This document shows, in pieces, positions 1 to 8,467 of a stretch of DNA of 64,000 nt (its first letter is position 1; the number at the start of each line of letters is the position of its first letter). This DNA is from Desulfolinea sp050305405 (GTDB lineage Bacteria; Chloroflexota; Anaerolineae; Anaerolineales; Villigracilaceae): positions 1 to 64,000 of the forward strand of contig JBNLFG010000019.1 in the NCBI GenBank assembly GCA_050305405.1, given 5' to 3'. Made by a program: the position numbers and the translations under genes. The notes below the pieces were generated by a model. The model saw nothing but the letters and a program-made list of their open reading frames with translations, did not search any database and had not been told where the DNA came from.

Positions 1-77
1 CGTTGCCTTAGACAACTCCCCACCTTTTTACTATAGGGAACTTTCGCCAAAGTAGTGTTGTTCTTTCTTTTTTCCTG

Positions 78-83
78 TATAAT
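78..83 (+). promoter_or_regulatory. -10 box for the Tad operon
   Basis: A perfect TATAAT lies about 50 bases upstream of the first Tad gene. A TTGTTC at 58-63 could serve as -35, but the 14-base spacing is short. An AGGAG ribosome binding site at 121-125 precedes the ATG at 132. The promoter role is inferred from sequence only. Confidence 0.5.
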
Positions 84-131
84 TCATTTGTAAGTATGTT
101 GTGTTTGTCTATAACAAACTAGGAGTTTTCT

Positions 132-1181
132 ATGCGTCGCGGAAGAATTTTTATCTACTTGGCAATTCTGATTTTGGTTGCATTAGCTGGAGGCTATTTC
201 TTATTGCAAGGCCAGCCTGTTGGGAGCGGAGAGGCTGTCGCTCCAACACCTGTTATGGTCGACATTGTGATCGCCCAACAAAACATTCCCCAAGGAGCTG
301 TGATTACAGATGATGTTCTAGGGAAAATATCTTTACCTGAAGGAAGTGATTATGGCGTTATGTTTCGGTATGACCAGCGTGCAGAACAACTTCTTGACAA
401 GGTCGCTAAGTATCCTATTGAACAGGGTGTTGTGATCACACAGTCTATGATCGGAAGTCCAAGCGATATTGCAGTGGGTGGCCCTGAGTGGGCAGGTTTG
501 ATATCTCCAGGAATGACGGCAATTTCTATCCCAACGTCTCGCTTATCTTCGGTTGCTTATGGCGTTGCTGATGGCGCTCATGTGAATGTTGTAGCATGCT
601 TTCTTTTTGTTGATATTGACGCTGGTTTTCAAACCAAACTACCAAACGCGATTGTCTCAGTTTCTTCATCTGGATATCCTGTTGAAGCCCCGAATTTGAC
701 AGCAACTGTGGGCGCAGGGGGCGCTGCACAAGGGCGGATTGAATTGGATCCAACTCTTCAACAGCCAGTTTATGTTGTTGGTTCGGAAGAGCAACGCCCT
801 CGGCCCGTTTGTCAGACCATATTCCAAGACGTTGTTGTACTTAAACTTGGGAATTTCCCTGTCGATGGAGCCGAAGTTGCAACACCAGCCGCGGAAGATG
901 CGCCTCCTGAAGAACAGCAGCCAACCGTGCAGACACCTGATATTGTCACCTTGATTGTTTCTCCTCAAGATGCAACTGCTTTGACTTATATGTTGTATGG
1001 TGGGGCAGAGCTAACGCTCACTTTACGTAGGACTGATGATATTTCACGTATTGACACTGAAGCTGCAACTCTACAGTTTTTGCTGAGCCAATACGCAATA
1101 CCTGTCCCTGCTAAGCTTCCGTATGCGCCAGCAGAGCGTATTGATGCTTTGGTTGCCCCGCTTTTGATTAATGGTCAATAA
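132..1181 (+). CDS. cpaB: Flp/Tad pilus assembly protein CpaB (SAF domain)
   Basis: 349 residues. An N-terminal membrane anchor (about residues 7-27) is followed by an SAF-type domain with the typical phrase 'VIAQQNIPQGAVITDDVL' near residues 45-65, then a second conserved part and a Pro/Glu-rich linker near residues 250-265. CpaB/RcpC proteins act at the cell envelope in Flp pilus assembly; in diderms they work with the secretin, which is not seen here. It is the first gene of a same-strand run with cpaE, cpaF, tadB and tadC, which strongly supports the call. The start is set by AGGAG seven bases before the ATG. Pilin and prepilin peptidase genes are not in the window and may lie upstream. 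Confidence 0.88.
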   Translation: MRRGRIFIYLAILILVALAGGYFLLQGQPVGSGEAVAPTPVMVDIVIAQQNIPQGAVITDDVLGKISLPEGSDYGVMFRYDQRAEQLLDKVAKYPIEQGVVITQSMIGSPSDIAVGGPEWAGLISPGMTAISIPTSRLSSVAYGVADGAHVNVVACFLFVDIDAGFQTKLPNAIVSVSSSGYPVEAPNLTATVGAGGAAQGRIELDPTLQQPVYVVGSEEQRPRPVCQTIFQDVVVLKLGNFPVDGAEVATPAAEDAPPEEQQPTVQTPDIVTLIVSPQDATALTYMLYGGAELTLTLRRTDDISRIDTEAATLQFLLSQYAIPVPAKLPYAPAERIDALVAPLLINGQ

Positions 1182-1235
1182 AAAACGTCTTTTGAAGACG
1201 TGTCTTTCGGCGTATAGTGAAGCAGTGGAGATTAC

Positions 1236-2462
1236 ATGGCCCCTAATGATAAGTTTCGTGTCTTAATAGTTGATGACGTAGCCGAGACTAGAGAAAATGT
1301 TCGAAAGCTTCTTCAGTTTGAATCTGATGTTGAAGTAGTTGGTGTTGCGCGAACTGGACGAGAAGCAATTGATGTTGCTCAAGAAATAGAGCCCGATGTT
1401 GTTCTAATGGACATCAATATGCCCGATATGGACGGTATAACAGCTACGGAGGCGATCCGTCAAAAGAAGCCCTTTATTCAAGTCGTAATTTTGTCTGTTC
1501 AGGGGGATCAGAATTATATGCGGCGCGCTATGCTTGCTGGGGCTCGTGATTTTTTAACGAAGCCTCCAATGGGAGATGAATTAATATCTGCTATTCGTCG
1601 TGCGGGTAGTATGGCTCATCAGGAAAAAGCAAAAAGTGGGCCCGTGCCAGTTGCTGCTGCCACAGGAAGTTTAGGAGCATCTCCAATTCAAAGCGTAATA
1701 TCTGGGGCGCAGGGAAAGGTTATTACTGTTTATTCCCCAAAAGGGGGCACGGGCAGTACAACTTTAGCGGTTAATCTTGCCATTGCTCTTCATAACGAAG
1801 AGACACGTTCTGTAATTGTCGATGGGAATTTACAATTTGGCGACGTAGCTGTCTTTATCAATGAACAGGGAAAAAATACGATTTTAGATTTAGCTCCTCG
1901 TGTAGATGAGTTGGACCCTGAGATTGTGGACGGCGTCATGATTAAGCATAATGATTCAGGTATTCATGTTTTAGCGTCGCCTTCGCGTCCAGAGCAAGCT
2001 GAGGAAATATCAGGAAATAGTTTTTTGAAGATTGTTCAGTATTTGCGTCGGCTGTATGCCTATGTCGTAATTGATACCAATTCATGGCTTTCTGATGCCG
2101 TTTTATCTGCTGTTGATGAAAGTGATATTATTGTATTGGTTGCTACTCAAGATATCCCGTCTATTAAGAACACACGTTTATTTCTTGACTTAGTTTCAAG
2201 CTTAGGCGTAGATCGCAATCGAATAGCTCTTACCATGAATCGGTATGATAAGCGTATTGGTATCACGCCTGAGAAGGTTGGCGAAAATCTTAAGGTCAAT
2301 GTCGCTGCTACAATTCCACTTGATGAGCGTGTCGTAATTCCTTCAGTTAATCGTGGTGTTCCGTTTATTATTGGGAATAAGACACAACCAGTCAGTCGTG
2401 GCATCTTGGCTCTCGCAGAGACCATCAGAGAGCGAATTGCATCTTTAGAAGTAACCGCGTGA
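1236..2462 (+). CDS. cpaE: CpaE/TadZ-like protein: receiver domain plus MinD/ParA-type ATPase
   Basis: 408 residues. Residues about 7-125 form a response-regulator receiver domain with paired acidic residues (VDD), a phospho-acceptor Asp in 'VLMDINMPDMDG' and the conserved Lys in 'FLTKPP'. From about residue 160 there is a MinD/ParA-like ATPase with a deviant Walker A, 'SPKGGTGSTTLAVNLA', in which Ser replaces the second Lys. TadZ/CpaE proteins localise the pilus machine at the pole. It sits 54 bases after cpaB and 24 before cpaF. Unlike many TadZ proteins with degenerate receivers, this one keeps all phosphorylation residues, so it may be phosphorylated; that is an inference. Confidence 0.88.
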   Translation: MAPNDKFRVLIVDDVAETRENVRKLLQFESDVEVVGVARTGREAIDVAQEIEPDVVLMDINMPDMDGITATEAIRQKKPFIQVVILSVQGDQNYMRRAMLAGARDFLTKPPMGDELISAIRRAGSMAHQEKAKSGPVPVAAATGSLGASPIQSVISGAQGKVITVYSPKGGTGSTTLAVNLAIALHNEETRSVIVDGNLQFGDVAVFINEQGKNTILDLAPRVDELDPEIVDGVMIKHNDSGIHVLASPSRPEQAEEISGNSFLKIVQYLRRLYAYVVIDTNSWLSDAVLSAVDESDIIVLVATQDIPSIKNTRLFLDLVSSLGVDRNRIALTMNRYDKRIGITPEKVGENLKVNVAATIPLDERVVIPSVNRGVPFIIGNKTQPVSRGILALAETIRERIASLEVTA

Positions 2463-2486
2463 ATCAGGTAGCGTTGGAGGTAACTT

Positions 2487-3899
2487 ATGTCGTTGCTAAA
2501 GAGAATTGAACAGGGGCAGAATACCTCAAAAGGGAGTGGAAATTTAGGGTCGCAAAAACCAGAAGAGCAGTCCCGGCTAGCATCTCTGCAAGCAAGACGT
2601 GCAAATGCTCCGAACTCAGCCCCGCAATCAGGCACTTATTATGATCTAAAAACGCGGGTACAAAACAAACTTTTGGCTGAAATTGATCCATCAATGGATA
2701 TCTCCCAAACAGATGAGGTGCGCCGTTCTATTCAAGACCTTTTTGAGCAGATATTAACGGAAGAAAATATTGTACTTTCTCGCCCCGAACGGCATCGCCT
2801 TTTTGAGCAAATAACAGCTGAAATTCTGGGGTTTGGTCCTCTTGAACCCCTTTTGCAGGATGATACACTAACGGAAGTTATGGTTAATGGGGCGAAGAAT
2901 ATTTATGTCGAGCGTAAGGGAAAGCTTCATCGTGTCCCTGTTACTTTTGAAAGCGACGAGCATGTTATGCGGATTATTGACAGGATCGTTGCCCCGCTTG
3001 GGCGGCGCATTGATGAATCCAGCCCTTACGTAGACGCTCGCCTGCCAGATGGTTCCCGTGTAAATGCAGTTGTCCCGCCAATCTCCTTAGTTGGCCCTAC
3101 TCTCACTATCCGTAAGTTTTCCAAAAACCCGATTACTATGGAGCAACTCGTTCAGTTTGGGTCTATCACCCCTGAAGCTCTTCAGTTTTTAAAGGCATGT
3201 GTGGAAGCACGCTTGAATATTGTTATCTCTGGCGGCACAGGTTCTGGTAAAACAACCCTTCTAAACGTGCTCTCATCATTTATCCCAGCTGACGAGCGCA
3301 TTTTAACAATTGAAAACGCTGCAGAGGTTCAACTGCGCCAGGAACACGTCGTTACGCTCGAGTCTCGTCCAGCTAATATTGAGGGGAGAGGCGAAATTAC
3401 AATACAGCAACTTGTTGTAAATTCTCTTCGTATGCGTCCTGATCGTATTGTTGTTGGTGAGATTCGTGATGAAGCCGCTTTGGACATGTTGCAGGCAATG
3501 AATACCGGTCATGACGGATCTATGACCACGGCTCACTCAAATAGTCCGCGTGATACACTGTCACGTCTTGAAACAATGACACTTATGGCGGGTATGGATT
3601 TGCCAGTTCGCGCTATTCGTGAGCAGATTTCGTCTGCGGTCGATTTGGTTTGTCATCAGGATCGTATGCGTGATGGTTCTCGACGCGTCACCTACATTAC
3701 AGAAGTTAGCGGAATGGAGGGTGATGTGATTACAACCACTGACATCTTTGCTTTTGAGCAAACCGCAATTGAAGAAGGGAAGATTATAGGACGTTTGCGC
3801 CCGACAGGGCTGCGGCCTAAATTTATGGACAAGATCGAAGCATCTGGCATTAATTTACCTCCTTCGATTTTCGGTATTGGTGAACGAAGACGTTATTAG
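2487..3899 (+). CDS. cpaF: Tad pilus assembly ATPase CpaF/TadA
   Basis: 470 residues, a secretion ATPase of the type II/IV family that powers Flp pilus extension at the cytoplasmic membrane. Walker A is 'ISGGTGSGKTTLL' near residues 247-259. The Asp box ('DERILTIENAAEVQL'), Walker B ('RIVVGEIRDEAALDML') and His box ('GHDGSMTTAHSN') follow in the expected order. The N-terminal 60 residues are polar and probably unstructured. An SD (TTGGAGGT) precedes the ATG. The 3' end overlaps an alternative upstream start of tadB. Confidence 0.95.
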   Translation: MSLLKRIEQGQNTSKGSGNLGSQKPEEQSRLASLQARRANAPNSAPQSGTYYDLKTRVQNKLLAEIDPSMDISQTDEVRRSIQDLFEQILTEENIVLSRPERHRLFEQITAEILGFGPLEPLLQDDTLTEVMVNGAKNIYVERKGKLHRVPVTFESDEHVMRIIDRIVAPLGRRIDESSPYVDARLPDGSRVNAVVPPISLVGPTLTIRKFSKNPITMEQLVQFGSITPEALQFLKACVEARLNIVISGGTGSGKTTLLNVLSSFIPADERILTIENAAEVQLRQEHVVTLESRPANIEGRGEITIQQLVVNSLRMRPDRIVVGEIRDEAALDMLQAMNTGHDGSMTTAHSNSPRDTLSRLETMTLMAGMDLPVRAIREQISSAVDLVCHQDRMRDGSRRVTYITEVSGMEGDVITTTDIFAFEQTAIEEGKIIGRLRPTGLRPKFMDKIEASGINLPPSIFGIGERRRY

Positions 3900-3936
3900 C
3901 GATCAATTGTCTTATTGGATAAGATTGAGATTCCCT

Positions 3937-4890
3937 ATGAATAGTTTGTTTTTTATAATCGCCGGAATTGTTGTTGTAATTTTGCTTGTTGTTGGCGTGA
4001 TGATGTCATCTAATAGTGAGCGAAACTTGGTTGAAGATAGACTAGGGCGCTATCTGGATGAAGGGGACAAAGATAAGGATAATGGGGGGGACTCGTATGT
4101 TACAGAGTGGGTTAATCGACGTGTTGAAAAATCATCAGGCGGGGATAAAATCAAGAAGGCTCTTGCTCGAGCCGATTTAAAACTTAAAGTAGCTGAATAT
4201 TATGCTTTGATTGTTATTGCTGTTGTTGGTGGAGCTCTTATTGCTGGTTTTTTGGGCGGGAGAAACCCAATTTCTTTTGGGATAGGGGCGATTTTGGGGG
4301 CTATGGCCCCTAGAATGTATGTGAAGCGTCAACAAAAGGTCAGGCTGAAGAAGTTTGACGATCAGTTGCCTGACATGATCAATCTAATGGTTAATGGCTT
4401 GCGTGCTGGCTACTCTACTATGCAGGCGATGGAATCTATTAGTAAAGAACTGCCTCCTCCTATTTCGGATGAGTTTCGACGTGTAGTGCAAGAAATGCAG
4501 TTGGGCGTCCCAATGGATAGGGCGTTAGACAATTTATTGCGGCGTATTCCCAGCCCAGACTTGGATTTCATGGTTACTGCGATTAATGTACAGCGTGAAG
4601 TAGGTGGTAATCTTGCTGAAATATTGGATACAATTTCTTTTACCATCCGAGAACGTATTCGTATTAAGGGAGAGATAAATACACTAACATCCCAGGTAAG
4701 GACATCCGCATCAATTTTGTCCATGATTCCAATATTTTTATTTATCCTTCTTTGGTTTATTAGTAATGATTATATAAGCTCTATTTTTGACAATGGTTTA
4801 GCCTGTGGTTTAAGTGTCATTGGGGTAGGGCTTTTCTTAATCTCTTTGGGTTACTTTATTATGATGAAGATAGCTGATATTGAAGTGTAG
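3937..4890 (+). CDS. tadB: Tad pilus inner-membrane platform protein TadB
   Basis: About 317 residues, type II secretion F domain family. It has an N-terminal membrane segment, a second hydrophobic pair near residues 85-125, the GspF-like cytoplasmic domain ('KKFDDQLPDMINLMVNGL') and C-terminal membrane helices. With TadC it forms the platform for the ATPase. I place the start at the ATG at 3937, directly before the hydrophobic N-terminus. The frame is open from 3877, but that start would add 20 polar residues and overlap cpaF by 23 bases. It is followed 12 bases later by tadC. Confidence 0.9.
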   Translation: MNSLFFIIAGIVVVILLVVGVMMSSNSERNLVEDRLGRYLDEGDKDKDNGGDSYVTEWVNRRVEKSSGGDKIKKALARADLKLKVAEYYALIVIAVVGGALIAGFLGGRNPISFGIGAILGAMAPRMYVKRQQKVRLKKFDDQLPDMINLMVNGLRAGYSTMQAMESISKELPPPISDEFRRVVQEMQLGVPMDRALDNLLRRIPSPDLDFMVTAINVQREVGGNLAEILDTISFTIRERIRIKGEINTLTSQVRTSASILSMIPIFLFILLWFISNDYISSIFDNGLACGLSVIGVGLFLISLGYFIMMKIADIEV

Positions 4891-4902
4891 CGGAGTGAAA
4901 CT

Positions 4903-5844
4903 ATGCTAATCTGGATTATTGTTGGTGTGATCGTCGTTGCAGGTGTTGCTGCGCTAGTTGTTGCGGGAAATCGACAACAACAATCATCAGGCGAAGATGA
5001 TCTTTTAGCGTCCCGCCTGATAGAATTTAGTGAGCGTGGCGAAATGGCTTCTCTGGAAGAGATTGAACTTTCTCAGCCATTCTATGAAAGAGTTGTTGTT
5101 CCTATTCTTTTGAAAGTTGGGGATATATCAGCTCGTTATACTCCTCAAAACTTAATTGAAGAAACTGAAAGAAAAATTGAATTGGCTGGGAACCCTATTA
5201 CTATAGGAGCCCCGGCTTTTCTTGCATCCCGTTTTGTGGCAGCTGCGGTATTTGGTGGGTTACTGTCCGTTGTTTTTATGCTTCCTGGTGGTAGTCCTAT
5301 AAAGATGAATCCCTATCTTATTATTCCTGCGGCAATTCTTATTGGTTTCTTTTTCCCTCAGTTGTGGTTACAGGGAAAAATTGATAGTCGCCAAAAAGAA
5401 GTCCAGAAGGCTATGCCGGATGCGTTGGATTTGTTGACTATCTGTGTTGAAGCAGGTCTTGGTTTTGATGCTGCGATGTCCAAGGTTAGTGAGAAATGGG
5501 AAAATGAACTTTCTTTGGCGTTTTCTAGAGCCATTCGCGAGGTACAATTAGGGAAAATACGTCGTGAAGCTCTAAAAGATATGGCGGATAGAATTGATCT
5601 TGCTGAAATGACAAGCTTTATCGCTGCGGTTATTCAAAGTGAACAGTTGGGTGTTAGTATGGCAAGGGTGCTTCGCATTCAGTCTGAGCAGATGCGAATG
5701 AAGCGGCGGCAGAGAGCAGAGGCGGAAGCGCAAAAGGCTCCGATCAAAATGCTTCTCCCTATGGCGTTTTTAACATTCCCTTCAATTTTTATTGTATTGC
5801 TGACTCCTGCAGCGATTAAGATGATGAATGGTTTTAATGTTTAG
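4903..5844 (+). CDS. tadC: Tad pilus inner-membrane platform protein TadC
   Basis: 313 residues, GspF-fold partner of TadB. An N-terminal helix (residues 2-22), a central membrane pair (about residues 105-155) and a C-terminal helix surround the F domain ('KAMPDALDLLTICVEAGLGF' and 'SEQLGVSMARVLR' are typical TadC phrases). An SD (GGAGTG) is seen before the ATG. It is the last recognisable pilus gene of the operon; the next gene, comF, begins 40 bases later. Confidence 0.92.
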   Translation: MLIWIIVGVIVVAGVAALVVAGNRQQQSSGEDDLLASRLIEFSERGEMASLEEIELSQPFYERVVVPILLKVGDISARYTPQNLIEETERKIELAGNPITIGAPAFLASRFVAAAVFGGLLSVVFMLPGGSPIKMNPYLIIPAAILIGFFFPQLWLQGKIDSRQKEVQKAMPDALDLLTICVEAGLGFDAAMSKVSEKWENELSLAFSRAIREVQLGKIRREALKDMADRIDLAEMTSFIAAVIQSEQLGVSMARVLRIQSEQMRMKRRQRAEAEAQKAPIKMLLPMAFLTFPSIFIVLLTPAAIKMMNGFNV

Positions 5845-5884
5845 TTTTTGAGTTTGGTTTAATATTCCTACGTGGAAATCTGTT

Positions 5885-6625
5885 TTGAAAGAAAAATTGC
5901 CGGTTTTATATTCCCTCTATCATTTATTTTGGCAGGGTGTAGATCTTCTTTACCCGCCGGATTGTGGCGGTTGCGGCAAGAAGGGAATACGGTGGTGTGA
6001 TAGTTGCAAAGCAAGCCTTGTTAATGTGCAAGAACCTTTATGTGAAGTTTGTGGTTTGCCACAAAAGGAGGGTGGAATTTGTGAGAAATGTTTGAAAAAT
6101 CCTCCGGCATATAAGCAGTTACGTTCTTGGGTTGCATTTGATGGTGCTGTGCGCAAAGCTTTGCATAGAGTGAAGTATCGTCGAGATTTTGGTGTAGGGG
6201 AAATACTTGCTTATGAAATGTTACCCTATGTAGAACAGTTAAATTGGGAGATTGATCTTGTTGTTCCTGTTCCGCTTGGGGAGCAGCGTTATCGTGAACG
6301 GGGGTATAATCAGGCAGCGTTATTTGCGCGTCCATTAGCTTTGGCAAAAGGTTGGAAATATGCTCCACATGCCTTGCGGCGTGTAAAAGAGACGAAATCC
6401 CAGGTGGAACTTTCAGCTATTGAGCGCGTGAAAAATGTGAAGGATGCTTTTGTTGCTCATCGCAAGGATGTTGATGGCAAATCTGTTTTGGTTCTGGATG
6501 ATGTCTCTACAACGGGAGCAACTCTAAATTCATGTGCGGATTCGTTGATCCGTGGCGGCGCAAAGGTTGTTTATGCTTTAACGGTCGCTCGCGCGCTACC
6601 ACATCATGGTCTTAGGACCGTCTAA
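5885..6625 (+). CDS. comF: ComF family phosphoribosyltransferase-like protein
   Basis: 246 residues. The N-terminus carries two Cys-rich zinc-binding pairs ('CGGCGKKG', 'CDSC', then 'CEVCGLPQKEGGICEKC'). The C-terminal half is a PRTase fold with the PRPP loop 'VLVLDDVSTTGATLNSCA'. ComF is linked to DNA uptake and single-strand handling in naturally competent bacteria. Its place between tad genes and hpf matches the common comF-hpf neighbourhood of other phyla. The start is a TTG at 5885; no good upstream ATG exists. Confidence 0.88.
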   Translation: MKEKLPVLYSLYHLFWQGVDLLYPPDCGGCGKKGIRWCDSCKASLVNVQEPLCEVCGLPQKEGGICEKCLKNPPAYKQLRSWVAFDGAVRKALHRVKYRRDFGVGEILAYEMLPYVEQLNWEIDLVVPVPLGEQRYRERGYNQAALFARPLALAKGWKYAPHALRRVKETKSQVELSAIERVKNVKDAFVAHRKDVDGKSVLVLDDVSTTGATLNSCADSLIRGGAKVVYALTVARALPHHGLRTV

Positions 6626-6651
6626 TTTTTTATTTTGAACAAGGAGGTACG

Positions 6652-7218
6652 ATGACACACGAAGTGAAAGTTTTTGGAAGAAATATGGAAGTGACTGATA
6701 AGGTTCATGACTATGTTTCTGGCAAAGCAGAGAAGCTAGATCGTTATCTCAAGGAAATTGAAGAAACTCGTGTTGAGCTTTCACATGTGAAGTCTGCTCG
6801 CAACGCAGCGGACCGGCAGGTGGCGCAGATTACTGTCCGGGGGCGACGTCTTCTCTTGCGAACTGAAGAGCGCTCGGATGATATTTTAAGTGCGTTTGAT
6901 ACGGCGTTGGATAAAATGCAACGCCAAGTTGAACGCTACAAAGGCAAACGTGATCGCGGTGGACGTGGTGATGGTCGTTCGGCGGCGGACGTTGTTCCTG
7001 TTGAAGAAGTAGATGATTTCGACGATGAAGAACTGTTTGTTGCTCGCCGCAAGAAATTTGCTGTTTATCCGATGCTGGAAGAAGAGGCATTGGAGCAAAT
7101 GCAATTGCTGGGACACGATAATTTCTTCATCTTCTATAACGGCGAAACTAATGCGATGAACGTCTTATACCGCCGCCGTGATGGCAGTTATGGGTTGATT
7201 GAACCAGAAATTGCTTGA
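6652..7218 (+). CDS. hpf: Ribosome hibernation promoting factor, long form
   Basis: 188 residues. The N-terminal domain (about 1-100) is the YfiA/HPF ribosome-binding domain, which occludes mRNA and tRNA sites of resting 70S ribosomes. A charged linker (about 100-130) leads to the C-terminal dimerisation domain ending 'NVLYRRRDGSYGLIEPE', the hallmark of long HPF that forms 100S dimers. A strong SD (AAGGAGG) stands 6 bases before the ATG. A terminator hairpin follows. Confidence 0.95.
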   Translation: MTHEVKVFGRNMEVTDKVHDYVSGKAEKLDRYLKEIEETRVELSHVKSARNAADRQVAQITVRGRRLLLRTEERSDDILSAFDTALDKMQRQVERYKGKRDRGGRGDGRSAADVVPVEEVDDFDDEELFVARRKKFAVYPMLEEEALEQMQLLGHDNFFIFYNGETNAMNVLYRRRDGSYGLIEPEIA

Positions 7219-7253
7219 TTGCCGATTTAAACCGTTTTGCAATACCTTACCTA

Positions 7254-7281
7254 AAACTGACCCGAATTTTCGGGTCAGTTT
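7254..7281 (+). terminator. Rho-independent terminator after hpf
   Basis: A perfect 13-bp inverted repeat (AAACTGACCCGAA and its complement) with a 2-base spacer lies 36 bases after the hpf stop. The right arm ends in a short T tract followed by TCTATCT. Confidence 0.75.
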
Positions 7282-7298
7282 CTATCTAAAGCAAAATA

Positions 7299-7937
7299 AT
7301 GAAAACTTTTGATTTTGACGCTGACAATGTAGAGATGGACGACTCTGCAAATAAAAATTTTGATGCAGAATCTATTCGAGATGCTACTCACAAACTCCTT
7401 TTAGCGGTTGGAGAAGACCCTGAGCGCGAAGGATTAAGACGCACCCCGACGCGGGTCGCTAATATGTACCAGGAGCTTTTAGCGGGATACGCAACTGACC
7501 CTGATACCATTGTGAATGGAGCTCTTTTTCATGTGAAATATGATGAGATGGTGCTTGTGCGCGACATTGAGTTTTATAGCCTTTGTGAGCATCACATGCT
7601 GCCCTTTATTGGGCGAGCGCATGTTGCTTATATTCCAAATGGGACAGTGGTTGGCTTATCGAAGATTCCGCGCATTGTGGATATGTTTGCTCGTCGCTTG
7701 CAGGTACAGGAGCGCATGACGCGCCAAATCGCGGATTTTATTCGTGACCTGCTTAATCCGCAGGGCGTGGCTGTGGTTGTAGAGGGGCTGCATCTTTGCA
7801 TGATGATGCGCGGTGTCAAGAAGCATAACGCGCGCATGACCACATCAGCGATGCATGGCGCTTTCCGCGCAAACTTGGCGACGCGTCAGGAGTTTTTGGA
7901 TAATATCTCTCGCGGCGCTTCTGCATTGCAAATTTGA
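7299..7937 (+). CDS. folE: GTP cyclohydrolase I
   Basis: 212 residues. Converts GTP to 7,8-dihydroneopterin triphosphate, the first step of folate and tetrahydropterin synthesis. Zinc-binding residues are visible in 'SLCEHHMLPF' and 'GLHLCMMMRG'; 'GLSKIPRIVDMFARRLQVQE' and 'NARMTTSAMHGAFR' are family signatures. No clear SD precedes the ATG at 7299; a second ATG at residue 13 is a possible alternative. It converges with folB, the later step of the same pathway. Confidence 0.96.
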   Translation: MKTFDFDADNVEMDDSANKNFDAESIRDATHKLLLAVGEDPEREGLRRTPTRVANMYQELLAGYATDPDTIVNGALFHVKYDEMVLVRDIEFYSLCEHHMLPFIGRAHVAYIPNGTVVGLSKIPRIVDMFARRLQVQERMTRQIADFIRDLLNPQGVAVVVEGLHLCMMMRGVKKHNARMTTSAMHGAFRANLATRQEFLDNISRGASALQI

Positions 7938-7944
7938 TGTGTAG

Positions 7945-7970
7945 GGGCAGACCGGTGTGCCTGCCCTTTG
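7945..7970 (+). terminator. Possible terminator after folE
   Basis: A GGGCAG/CTGCCC inverted repeat (7945-7950 and 7961-7966) just after the folE stop, followed by TTTGTTGTTT. The stem is short. It resembles the GTAGGGGC hairpin at 35593-35621. Confidence 0.4.
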
Positions 7971-7989
7971 TTGTTTCTAAATGGAAAAA

Positions 7990-8015
7990 CCGCCTCACGC
8001 GTGGATGTGGGGCGG
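7990..8015 (-). terminator. Terminator after folB
   Basis: CCGCCTCAC (7990-7998) pairs with GTGGGGCGG (8007-8015), with one G-T pair and an 8-base loop. Read on the minus strand it is followed by GTTTTTCC, giving a good intrinsic terminator downstream of folB. Confidence 0.65.
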
Positions 8016-8022
8016 CTTCCGT

Positions 8023-8370
8023 TTAAGGGCGTTTGATTTCCACCCCAACTTGGTCGACATAATCGAGCGCATCAGGTTTTTCGACGCGTACCCGTACTTT
8101 TTTCACCCCTTTTTCTTGTAGACATAACGCTGCTATATCTTCTGCCAACGCCTCAACTGTGAGCCGTTGCGCTATTTCAGCGTGACTGCGAACTTTCTGC
8201 GAGAGTGCATCATAGTTGATACAGTCTGCAAGATCATCGCTTTGGGCCGCTTTACGCGTGTCGGTGTAGAGCGTGATGTTGATGAGCATTGCCTGTGGGG
8301 TGATACGTTCTTCATTATATACGCCGATAATGCCGTGCGCGTGTAGGTTTTTGATTAATATTTTATCCAT
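8023..8370 (-). CDS. folB: Dihydroneopterin aldolase
   Basis: 115 residues, the usual size for FolB. Cleaves 7,8-dihydroneopterin to 6-hydroxymethyl-dihydropterin in folate synthesis. The N-terminal 'ILIKNLHAHGIIGVYNEER' shows the conserved pattern containing the substrate-contact Glu, and the C-terminal 'VRVRVEKPDALDYVDQVGVE' is typical. Convergent with folE. Confidence 0.92.
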   Translation of the reverse strand: MDKILIKNLHAHGIIGVYNEERITPQAMLINITLYTDTRKAAQSDDLADCINYDALSQKVRSHAEIAQRLTVEALAEDIAALCLQEKGVKKVRVRVEKPDALDYVDQVGVEIKRP

Positions 8371-8391
8371 ATTTTAGTTTTTCTACAGAGC

Positions 8392-8428
8392 ACAGGCTAC
8401 AAAAGTCTTTAAGACTTTTGTAGCCTGT
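8392..8428 (-). terminator. Perfect 18-bp inverted repeat between the acylase and folB
   Basis: Arms at 8392-8409 and 8411-8428 are exact complements with one spacer base. It lies downstream of the minus-strand acylase gene and upstream of folB. No strong T run follows on the minus strand, so it could be a terminator or another palindromic signal. Confidence 0.5.
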
Positions 8429-8467
8429 TTGGTGCGAGCATGTGCCGCACACCTCTATTTAGTTCCG

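Noticed and set aside
101..313. Plus-strand frame of 70 codons overlapping cpaB
   Set aside because: Out-of-frame shadow of cpaB; Cys/Arg-rich with no SD.
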